This document shows, piece by piece, positions 1 through 6,467 of a stretch of DNA of 6,628 nt; within the stretch, counting starts at the first letter, position 1; the number at the start of each line of letters is the position of its first letter. The notes beneath the pieces are model-generated. The model did no database searches. It had not been told where the DNA came from and saw nothing but the letters and a program-made list of their open reading frames with translations. The stretch lies in NCBI GenBank assembly GCA_945877965.1, contig CAMCTH010000270.1, positions 1 through 6,628 of the forward strand. The letters are read 5' to 3'. Both the position numbers and the translations under genes were made by a program. The stretch is from Planctomicrobium piriforme (GTDB taxonomy: Bacteria; Planctomycetota; Planctomycetia; Pirellulales; PNKZ01).

Positions 1-75
1 AAAACTCCATAATGTCGTGACACACAGCAGCGCGAAATGCCGCGGTTCCAGTTTCTGCGTGCGGAATAGTCGCTA
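1..75. other. Region downstream of the SDR gene
   Basis: These 75 nt follow the SDR stop and contain no gene, terminator hairpin or repeat I can support. An ATG on the minus strand at 10-8 could begin another gene running off the edge, but it has no Shine-Dalgarno sequence and only three codons are visible. Confidence 0.4.
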
Positions 76-897
76 TCACCACGACGTCCAGCCGCCGTCC
101 ACGAGTAGATTCTGCCCGGTGATGTAGCTCCCGGCATCGCTCGCGAACAGCAGCAGCGCCCCTTTCAACTCGTGCGGTAAGCCCATCCGTCCCTGCGGCA
201 CCTTCGTGGAGAGGCGGCGTTCCATCTCGGCCGGAATGCCGCCGGGAACGGGAAACGGGCCCGGGCTCAGGCAGTTCACGCGCACGTTGTCGCCGGCCCA
301 ATAGACGGCGAGATGCCGCGTCATGTGGATCGTCCCGCCTTTGAGCGCGTGGTACTGCACGGGACTGGCGACCGCGACTCCGGCGTAGGCGTCGGGATAC
401 GAACCGACGACGCCGTACATCGAGCCGATGTTGACGATGCTGGCCGGGGCCGAACGCGCCACGGCGTGGTCGCGCAACATCCGCGCGAGAATGAAGTACG
501 CGGTGTTGTTCCGCAGATGCTCGTCGAACTCGGCGGCGGTGACGTTCGTCAGATCGTGCGCCGCCGCGGCACGGCTGATGGCGTTGTTGACGAGAATGTC
601 GAGTCGCCCGGCCGCATGCTCCACGGCCGCGTTGAAGCCGGCTTCGCGCGACTTCTCGTCGAGTTGATCGAGCGCGACGCCGCCGTGCCGAGCGCCGAAC
701 GGAGCGGGCAGCTTCGCCGCGAACTCCCGGCACTTCCCAGCATCGCGACCGGCAACGACGACCATCGCGCCGACTTCAGCCAGGGCGCGGCAAAGCGCCG
801 AACCCAAATGCCCGGTCCCGCCGGTCACCAGCGCGGCACGTCCGCGGAGATCGAATAACTCTTGAATCGTCGGTTCACGATCAGGCAACGTCGGCAT
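76..897 (-). CDS. Short-chain dehydrogenase/reductase (SDR), PtmA-like subtype
   Basis: This is a 273-residue cytosolic NAD(P)-dependent oxidoreductase with a Rossmann fold, expected to interconvert a hydroxyl and a keto group. The dinucleotide-binding loop is TGGTGHLG at residues 25-32, a variant of TGxxxGxG. Arg51 after the second strand (VVVAGR) would suit NADP, though this is not decisive. NNA lies at 104-106, a likely structural/catalytic Asn at 131, Ser159 in NIGSMYG, and Tyr182/Lys186 in YHALK. The family C-terminal signature GQNLLVDGGW is at 261-270. Ser159 and Tyr182 are 23 residues apart, against about 13 in classical SDRs; the extra loop resembles SDRs such as PtmA of surface-glycan loci (from memory). 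The start is supported by AGAGAGG six bases upstream of the ATG. It is the last gene of the run, 54 nt after the symporter stop. The SDR family is certain; the substrate is unknown. Confidence 0.95.
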   Translation of the reverse strand: MPTLPDREPTIQELFDLRGRAALVTGGTGHLGSALCRALAEVGAMVVVAGRDAGKCREFAAKLPAPFGARHGGVALDQLDEKSREAGFNAAVEHAAGRLDILVNNAISRAAAAHDLTNVTAAEFDEHLRNNTAYFILARMLRDHAVARSAPASIVNIGSMYGVVGSYPDAYAGVAVASPVQYHALKGGTIHMTRHLAVYWAGDNVRVNCLSPGPFPVPGGIPAEMERRLSTKVPQGRMGLPHELKGALLLFASDAGSYITGQNLLVDGGWTSW

Positions 898-903
898 CGA
901 GTT

Positions 904-910
904 CCTCTCT
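904..910 (-). promoter_or_regulatory. Ribosome binding site of the SDR gene
   Basis: On the minus strand this reads AGAGAGG, 6 nt before the ATG at 897-895. It supports that start and places translation initiation about ten bases downstream of the small hairpin at 920-938. Confidence 0.65.
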
Positions 911-919
911 CTATTTAGC

Positions 920-938
920 CGCGGGGCTTGTCCCCGCG
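920..938 (-). repeat. Perfect GC hairpin between symporter and SDR genes
   Basis: CGCGGGG at 920-926 and CCCCGCG at 932-938 form a perfect 7-bp stem with a 5-nt loop. The stem starts 13 nt downstream of the symporter stop and ends 22 nt upstream of the SDR start. No T-run follows on the minus strand (CTAAATAGAG follows), so a classical intrinsic terminator is unlikely. It may be a transcript-stability or attenuating element, or a short dispersed palindrome. The element is plain in the sequence; its role is inference. Confidence 0.7.
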
Positions 939-951
939 CGTCTGCGCCAAG

Positions 952-2877
952 TTAAAACAACTGCACCAAGCAATACGGAATCATCGCAATGATCGCGACG
1001 AACAGGCAGGCGAGCAAGAACCCGCCGACGCCGACGGCCGAAGGTCGCGGCATTTCCCAATCGGGATGCTGGACCCACTTCGCTACCGGCGGCTCCGGAT
1101 TCTCCGGCAACTCGCACGGTCCGGCAACCTGCTCTCCCTTGCGAACCGGCGTCCGCAACAGCAGGAAGAAGCGGTCGAGTTTTTCGACCGGCGTTCGCGG
1201 CGTGATGAAACTCACGAGGATCCCCGCGACGAGGCCGCTCGTCAGATAGAGGAACATCGTCCACGAATCGTTGACCCGCAGCAGGCCGTCGCGCGCGTGG
1301 ACGACCGACTCGCCGAAGCCGAGCGTGGCGAACGCCGCGGGATAATAAGCGGCGACGGCCCAGACTGCGTACGACGTGATGCTCGAGACCCAGACGGCCG
1401 CCGGCGTCCAGCCGCGCCAGACGATGCCGATCCAAAAGCTGATGCCGATCGGGGCGGTCGTTTTGATGATGAACTTCAGGGCGTCGATGATGTCGGTGAA
1501 CGTCGTCTGCAGAACGATCGCCGCAATGACGACGCCGACGCTCGCCACGCGGCCGACCCACAGGAAGTGCGCGGCCGAGCGGTTCTTGCCCCAGAAGGGC
1601 CGGTAAAGTCCTTCCGTGAACAGTGCGCCTGCGGCGAGCATCCGCGTATCGGCGGAACTGACCGTCGCGGCCAACGAGCCGACGAGCAGCAACCCGATCA
1701 TGCCGACCGGCAACAGATCGCGAGCCGCTCGGCCGAACAATTCATCGGCGAAGGCGCGATCGAACTGCGGATCGAACGGATGTTTCAGTCCCGAAGCCGC
1801 CAAGGCTTCCAGTCTGCCGTGATCGGGCGTCAATCGCTCGCGCGTCACGGAATCCAGCGGGCTGATCCCCGGCGTGAGATACCAAACGATGCACGCCAGC
1901 CCGATGAATGACCACGCGATCGTGCAGAACCGTTTCATCAAGTGGCCGTACGTGAAGCCGACGCGGCTCTCGAACTCGCTCTTTCCCGCGCCGCACATGC
2001 TCATGATCTGCGGTTGCACGACGACTCCGGTCAGTCCGGTGAGCGCGAGCATGAGCACGTAAAACAGCGTCAGCGGCTCGGTGCCGAAAATCGTCGCGAC
2101 TTCCGGGTGCCCGAACAAATCCAGCATGCCGGGCTTCAAATGTTCATTCGCCCGTAACGCCGCGAGGCCGCCGATCTTGTAGAACACCCACGGCAGCAAC
2201 AGAAACGAGAAGACGACCGTCAAAATGCCTTGGATGAAATCGGTGACGATGTCGGCCGCCAGTCCGCCCGCGATGCCGTAACCGACGAACAGCACGGTGA
2301 TCGCGAGGATCGCAAGTTCATGGCCGGCGAGTCGCCGCGAATCGACTTCGATCCACGACTCGGCGGAGTTCCAGCGGATCAGCGGCACGCGGACGTCGGT
2401 TTGCTCAGCCACGCGATCCAACTCGCCGCCCGTCAGTGCGTTCAGCAGTTTGCCGCTGCCGTAAAGTTCGCCCGACATCGACGCGACGAGAATTAGGATG
2501 CCGTAAAGTGAGTAGAGCGTCGCCGTCCGTCGACCGTAGCGAGCCGCGAAAAAGTCGCTCGTCGTGAGGGCCCGCATCCGGCGAAGTACCGGGGCGATGA
2601 CCCAATAGACGGGCGTCGCCCAGAGATAGAAGAACGCCCACCAGATGCCTGCGAGGCCGGCCCGCCACGTCCCGGCCGTCACGGAGACCGCTTCTTCGCT
2701 ACTCGTCGCCGAGGCGAACGAGAAGAAGATCATGAAGGTCTTGCCGTAGCGACGGCCTCCCATGAAGAAGTCGGTCTCGTCGTGGATCCGCTTCGATAAG
2801 ACGACGCCGACGACGACCATGCCGACTAAGAAGCCGACGATGATGAGCCAGTCGATGAGAGCGAGGCCGAGCCACAT
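952..2877 (-). CDS. Sodium:solute symporter (SSS/SLC5 family)
   Basis: This is a 641-residue inner-membrane protein of the LeuT-like SSS family, which couples solute uptake to sodium. It opens with a hydrophobic helix (WLIIVGFLVGMVVVGVVL, about residues 10-27), followed by DFFMGGRR at 36-43. Family-typical stretches are TSDFFAARYG at 106-115, GGLAADIVTDFIQG at 204-217, and the helix carrying SSADT at 407-411, whose serines align with the usual Na2-site position. Hydrophilic loops lie at about 150-187 and 342-388. A long polar tail rich in Pro and Trp precedes a final helix ending in CLVQLF. I start at 2877 rather than the longer in-frame ATG at 2946. GGAAGG sits 7 nt upstream, the protein then opens directly with the first helix, and the 23 extra residues would be encoded largely by an intergenic palindrome. 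The substrate (sugar, amino acid, carboxylate or other) cannot be told. Confidence 0.95.
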   Translation of the reverse strand: MWLGLALIDWLIIVGFLVGMVVVGVVLSKRIHDETDFFMGGRRYGKTFMIFFSFASATSSEEAVSVTAGTWRAGLAGIWWAFFYLWATPVYWVIAPVLRRMRALTTSDFFAARYGRRTATLYSLYGILILVASMSGELYGSGKLLNALTGGELDRVAEQTDVRVPLIRWNSAESWIEVDSRRLAGHELAILAITVLFVGYGIAGGLAADIVTDFIQGILTVVFSFLLLPWVFYKIGGLAALRANEHLKPGMLDLFGHPEVATIFGTEPLTLFYVLMLALTGLTGVVVQPQIMSMCGAGKSEFESRVGFTYGHLMKRFCTIAWSFIGLACIVWYLTPGISPLDSVTRERLTPDHGRLEALAASGLKHPFDPQFDRAFADELFGRAARDLLPVGMIGLLLVGSLAATVSSADTRMLAAGALFTEGLYRPFWGKNRSAAHFLWVGRVASVGVVIAAIVLQTTFTDIIDALKFIIKTTAPIGISFWIGIVWRGWTPAAVWVSSITSYAVWAVAAYYPAAFATLGFGESVVHARDGLLRVNDSWTMFLYLTSGLVAGILVSFITPRTPVEKLDRFFLLLRTPVRKGEQVAGPCELPENPEPPVAKWVQHPDWEMPRPSAVGVGGFLLACLFVAIIAMIPYCLVQLF

Positions 2878-2884
2878 TGAGATA

Positions 2885-2890
2885 CCTTCC
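2885..2890 (-). promoter_or_regulatory. Ribosome binding site deciding the symporter start
   Basis: On the minus strand this reads GGAAGG and ends 7 nt before the ATG at 2877-2875. It is a good Shine-Dalgarno match at normal spacing and selects 2877 over the longer in-frame ATG at 2946, which lies inside the spacer of the adjoining palindrome. Confidence 0.75.
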
Positions 2891-2911
2891 GTTCGGGAAG
2901 CGACGTAGATC

Positions 2912-2990
2912 GGGAGGGCGAGGCTCCTGCCGAGCCGTTCACTCAACGGACCGCTGAGGCCGGACGGCTCGGCGGGAGCCTCGCCCTCCC
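2912..2990. repeat. 79-nt GC-rich inverted repeat between the acetyltransferase and symporter genes
   Basis: The arms are 2912-2940 (beginning GGGAGGGCGAGGCTCC) and 2962-2990 (ending GGAGCCTCGCCCTCCC). They match at 27 of 29 positions and enclose a 21-nt spacer. The element fills most of the 123-nt gap, starting 10 nt after the acetyltransferase stop and ending 34 nt before the symporter start. Its sequence resembles a dispersed intergenic palindrome I recall from planctomycete genomes; that is memory, not a search. It carries no open coding sequence. It would fold into a very stable RNA hairpin that could protect transcript ends or reduce read-through. Confidence 0.85.
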
Positions 2991-3000
2991 CGTCGTTTCG

Positions 3001-3915
3001 TTACCCTGGCAATTCCAACTTGTTCAAATCGCGAACGCACCATTGCACGCTGTTGGGCCGCCCTGCTCCGTCCGGAAACTTCGGGCTCATCGTGCATTGG
3101 CCGAAGTCGAGTTCGGTGAGCTTGCCGACTTCCCCTTCCGCCGTGCGAAAGACGTTGAAATCTTTTGCGGCTTCGACGGTCGTGAGGTCGATCAGATCGC
3201 GCATTGGGAACTTACGGACCGCCGCGTTGCCGACGAAACCTTTGGATACGCTCACTTGCCGTTCGAGCATCGTGCCGAGGCGGTTGAAGTCGGGACTGCG
3301 GGTGCCGTAGTACGAGCCGCCGGAGCTCTTCGGTTGATAGTCGGTCATCGCCTGCGGAACGACCGTGCCGTCGGGCAGACGAACCTTCACTTGCTTGGGG
3401 ATCGTTTGACGATACGGCACTTCGCTCAGGTACTCGCCGAAGTGATGGCTCGTGCAACTGGTGTAGGTGACGCCGAGCAGCGCGACCTGTGTGTTGAGCG
3501 CGAGCATGACCCCGAACGTCGACCGCGGATCGAACGCGCAGAGTCTCGGATCGGTGTCGGTGATGACTTCCGCGCGATGGCCGATCGCGGCGAAGCTGTG
3601 GCGATACGCTATGCTCCGTCGGGCATTCGGGTGCTTGCGAGCCGTCTCGGTGATGATCCCCATCTCGGCTTTGTCCTGAGCCGGGTCGATGATCGGGTCG
3701 CTCTCCGCCTCGTGGGCAAAGGTGTACGTCGGCACGACGAGCGTTCCCGACGGGCCGACGAGTTCCAGCAGCGCGTCGATCACCGCCTCCGCGCCGCCGT
3801 CAATTTTGCCGACGGTCCGCATCGCGGAATGAACTAGCACCACGCTGCCGGGCTTGATGCCGAGCTTGCCGAAACCGTCGAGCAATTCACCGCGCGAAAC
3901 CGTACCGGACATCAT
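3001..3915 (-). CDS. AAC(3)/YokD-family N-acetyltransferase
   Basis: This is a 304-residue cytosolic protein of the aminoglycoside 3-N-acetyltransferase-like fold, which moves an acetyl group from acetyl-CoA to an amine. Family landmarks appear in order: VLVHSAMRTVG at 26-36, GTLVVPTYTF at 57-66, MGIITE at 85-90, RSIAYRHSFAAIG at 100-112, FDPRSTFG at 128-135, VALLGV at 144-149, and TSHHFGEY at 155-162, which holds the HxxE pair His158/Glu161. It is slightly longer than typical resistance enzymes (about 260-290 residues). Two ATGs are adjacent, at 3915 and 3912. GAGGG lies 1 nt from the first and 4 nt from the second, so translation may begin at Met2. Many members of this family outside resistance islands act on amino-sugar or other metabolic amines, and the neighbours (aminotransferase, SDR, transporter) favour that here. 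A role in antibiotic resistance is not supported. Confidence 0.92.
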   Translation of the reverse strand: MMSGTVSRGELLDGFGKLGIKPGSVVLVHSAMRTVGKIDGGAEAVIDALLELVGPSGTLVVPTYTFAHEAESDPIIDPAQDKAEMGIITETARKHPNARRSIAYRHSFAAIGHRAEVITDTDPRLCAFDPRSTFGVMLALNTQVALLGVTYTSCTSHHFGEYLSEVPYRQTIPKQVKVRLPDGTVVPQAMTDYQPKSSGGSYYGTRSPDFNRLGTMLERQVSVSKGFVGNAAVRKFPMRDLIDLTTVEAAKDFNVFRTAEGEVGKLTELDFGQCTMSPKFPDGAGRPNSVQWCVRDLNKLELPG

Positions 3916-3953
3916 GCCCTCATCGTCGTTTAATGTTGAAGTCGTTGCCGGAA

Positions 3954-4067
3954 GATCACGAAAACACGAAAGAGGGAAAGCACGAAACGCAAGGAGAATG
4001 AGTGAGCGGCATTTCTTTGCTTGTGTCTCTCCCTTTCGCGTTTTCTTTCTTTCGTGCTTTCGTGATC
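3954..4067. repeat. 114-nt long inverted repeat built from CACGAAA words
   Basis: The outer arms 3954-3987 (starting GATCACGAAAACACGAAAG) and 4034-4067 (ending CTTTCGTGCTTTCGTGATC) match at 29 of 34 positions. A nested pair, 3989-4000 and 4010-4020, extends the structure with one bulge to a 9-nt apical loop. Each outer arm repeats CACGAAA-like words (CACGAAA three times on the left). It lies in the 173-nt gap, 21 nt past the fusion-gene stop and 38 nt ahead of the acetyltransferase start. It is richer in A and T than its surroundings, which fits a dispersed element rather than local origin. No protein is encoded. It could be a terminator-like or mRNA-stabilising structure, or a mobile palindrome. 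Confidence 0.85.
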
Positions 4068-4088
4068 GTCTGCTTCTATGTCTTCGTA

Positions 4089-6467
4089 TTAGGTCAGTCG
4101 TGCAAAGTGCGTGTGTTTGACGGGGCCGCCAATACGGTCGCGAATGTTGCCTGCGGCGATCGCTTTGGCGATTTCGCCGAGGACTTCGTCGAGTGCGGCC
4201 AAAAAGGCGTCGACGTGCCGCGGCTCGTGGGCCAGCATCGGGTTGAAGTAACCGCAGGCCAGGTAGCCTCGTTTCAGCATCTCGGCCGTCAGCAGCGTAA
4301 TGAGGGCCGCCGCCTCGGGATGATCGAAACCGAACGACGCCATTTCCGGCCGGCCGCCGACCGTGATCGGCACGCGATGCCGTTCACCGAGCTTGCGCCA
4401 CCCTTCGCGAACGGCGCCGCCAATCTTCGCGAGATGTGCGGGGACGTCGATCCGCTGCATCTTGCGAACGGCCGCCACCGCCGCCGCCGGGCCGACCCCT
4501 TCGGTCCAGTAGGCACTGGAGATGAACGACTCTTGCGCGGCATTCATCGTAGCGGCGTTGCCGAAGACGGCCCCCATCGCGAAGCCGTTGCTGATGGCCT
4601 TGGCCATCACGGCGAGGTCCGGGTTCACGCCGTACTTCAAATGCGCTCCGCCCAGGCAGAGCCGCCAGCCGATCGAGATTTCGTCAAACACGAGCCGAGC
4701 GCCGATTCGGTCGCACCGCTCGCGCACGCCTTCCAAGAACCCCGGCTCGGGATCGGCATGCCGCGTCGTCTCCATGACGACCGCCGCCAGATTCTTCCCC
4801 TCGCGCGCGATCAGTGCGTCGAGTTCGTCGAGCTTGTTGTAATGGAACGGCAACGTCGTCCCGGCGAGAACCGAGGGCACCCCCTTCGGATCGAGGCCGG
4901 GCAACAAGTGCTTGTCGAGCCGACCGACGAAGTTCGCATCCTTGCTCGAATTGCCCTCGGGCGTCGCCAGATTCGCCGCCAAGTACCAATCGTGCCAGCC
5001 GTGGTAGCCGCAGACGGCGATCTTGTCGCGGCCCGTACTCGCGCGGGCAATGCGGACGGCGACCGTCATCGCCTCGCCGCCGGAACGCATAAAGCGAGCT
5101 TGCTTGGCCCACGGGTGAATCGCCAGCAGCAGCTTCGCCAATTCCACTTCGTCGTGCGTCTGCAGCGTCGCCATGCTGCCGTATTGCACGCGGCGAATGA
5201 CGGCCGCGTTTACGTCTGGGTCGGAGTAGCCGAGGATGGCGGCCAAAATGCCGCCGGCTGAGAAGTCGATGAACTTACGGCCTTCGGTATCGATGATCTC
5301 GCAGCCTCGGGCCTCCTCGTAGTACGCGGGCCACTGCTCGGGCGCAAACTGCTCGGGTCGCTTCGAGAAGAGTTGCGTCCCGCCGGGGATGATTTGTTTC
5401 GCTTCTCGGTATTGCTGCTGCACGTCGATCTGCGTTGTCGTCGACGGAAGCGGAACGCCGAGTCGTTTGCGGGCCGCGCTGATGAAAATCTTCTCGACGT
5501 CGGAGTCGTTCAGATGCAGTGTCCTGCACGCCTGCTTGAGCGCGAGCAGGTTTTCAATGCCGACGAGCACCGGCTTCGCGAACTTCGAGCGGTCCCAGTC
5601 GGGGCCGATTTCGTTCGTCCAGGCAAAGCCGTCGCCGATCGTCAGCGGCCGCCCGCGCATGCTGCTTATCGGATGATCGAGGCCGAACCACATTCGGGTC
5701 GGACCGAAGGTGCGGAGAATCGCTTCGTGCGGCGCCGCTTCGGCCACGGCGGAGTTATCGAACACGACGTTATCGAGACCCGCGAGCGCGTGGATCCCTT
5801 CGCCCGTGTGTCGCAAATTGAAGCTGCGGCCGCAGTGGGCCAGGATGAGCGTCGCGCCGGGATAGAGCGTGCAATGCTCGCGGATGTACCGCTGATTGGT
5901 CTCGTCGGCCAGCGCTCGCGGCTTCACCATATGCAGCGTGATTGCCAACCCGCGTTGGTCGGCGAGTTCCCACATCCACTCGGGCATGAACTCTTCGCAG
6001 GGGGCGAAGAACGTATCCTGCCGCGGCGCGAAGCAGTGATACACCTTAAAGCCGACGAAAGTCGGCTCGGCGTTGAGCAGCGCCTCGTGATCGGCCGGGT
6101 CGTCGTCGGGCGTGCAGAGCAACAGGCAGCGCGAACCGGCGTCGCCGCGCACTTGCGCGGCGATCCAGCGATTTTGGCCCATCACGTCGGCGTCGCGATG
6201 CGGATACGGGAAGAACAGGCCGCCGGTCGGGCAGCGGTCCCCCATCCACTCGGTGATCATCTCCGTGAAGAGTGCGCGAGTCATCGTCGCGTGCTCGGCC
6301 GGAAGGAACGCCGCCCCGGCTCCGCCGGCGAGCTTCGGATCGTAGAGGTGGCAGTGAGCGTCGAACGAACCCGGCGGCACGAACGATCGCAACTCGCGAT
6401 CGAACAATTCCAGGTCGTGCTCCAAGACGCGGAGCCCGTAAGCGTCGTACAAGTTGATCGTGGCCAT
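4089..6467 (-). CDS. Fusion: Amidohydro_2-type hydrolase + class-III (GSAM-like) aminotransferase
   Basis: This is a 792-residue two-domain cytosolic enzyme. Residues about 1-340 form a TIM-barrel amidohydrolase: DAHCHLYD (His38, His40), LHM (His179), AHCG (His211) and GLDHP (Asp264) match the metal-binding and catalytic positions of the Amidohydro_2/ACMSD-like family, whose members are hydrolases, hydratases or decarboxylases. A short linker (about 338-350) leads to a fold-type I PLP aminotransferase at about 350-770: IIPGGTQLFSKRPE at 359-372, SGGEA at 462-466, YHGWHDW at 488-494, FDEIS at 594-598 with Asp595 for the pyridine nitrogen, and Lys623 in MAKAISNG as the expected Schiff-base lysine. 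It resembles glutamate-1-semialdehyde aminomutase, but the motif set is that of homologues I associate with surface-polysaccharide loci rather than haem-pathway HemL. An in-frame TAG 15 nt upstream leaves ATG 6467 as the first start; AGGA lies 10 nt before it. No stop or frame change interrupts the join. The reaction is unknown. Confidence 0.93.
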   Translation of the reverse strand: MATINLYDAYGLRVLEHDLELFDRELRSFVPPGSFDAHCHLYDPKLAGGAGAAFLPAEHATMTRALFTEMITEWMGDRCPTGGLFFPYPHRDADVMGQNRWIAAQVRGDAGSRCLLLCTPDDDPADHEALLNAEPTFVGFKVYHCFAPRQDTFFAPCEEFMPEWMWELADQRGLAITLHMVKPRALADETNQRYIREHCTLYPGATLILAHCGRSFNLRHTGEGIHALAGLDNVVFDNSAVAEAAPHEAILRTFGPTRMWFGLDHPISSMRGRPLTIGDGFAWTNEIGPDWDRSKFAKPVLVGIENLLALKQACRTLHLNDSDVEKIFISAARKRLGVPLPSTTTQIDVQQQYREAKQIIPGGTQLFSKRPEQFAPEQWPAYYEEARGCEIIDTEGRKFIDFSAGGILAAILGYSDPDVNAAVIRRVQYGSMATLQTHDEVELAKLLLAIHPWAKQARFMRSGGEAMTVAVRIARASTGRDKIAVCGYHGWHDWYLAANLATPEGNSSKDANFVGRLDKHLLPGLDPKGVPSVLAGTTLPFHYNKLDELDALIAREGKNLAAVVMETTRHADPEPGFLEGVRERCDRIGARLVFDEISIGWRLCLGGAHLKYGVNPDLAVMAKAISNGFAMGAVFGNAATMNAAQESFISSAYWTEGVGPAAAVAAVRKMQRIDVPAHLAKIGGAVREGWRKLGERHRVPITVGGRPEMASFGFDHPEAAALITLLTAEMLKRGYLACGYFNPMLAHEPRHVDAFLAALDEVLGEIAKAIAAGNIRDRIGGPVKHTHFARLT

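Noticed and set aside
1..10. Start of another minus-strand gene with ATG at 10-8
   Set aside because: No Shine-Dalgarno sequence precedes it and only three codons are visible before the window ends.
928..1911. A 327-codon plus-strand open frame antisense to the symporter
   Set aside because: It is extremely rich in Arg, Asp and Gln with no domain pattern, and mirrors the symporter codons. It is a compositional shadow.
3954..4067. A CRISPR array or integrase attachment site
   Set aside because: The repetition is inverted rather than a set of regularly spaced direct repeats with unique spacers, and no cas or integrase gene is nearby.
4002..5261. A 419-codon plus-strand open frame antisense to the aminotransferase domain
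   Set aside because: It is rich in Arg, His and Val with no recognisable fold, starts inside the 3954-4067 palindrome, and lies antisense to a clearly conserved enzyme; long antisense open frames are common in GC-rich genes.
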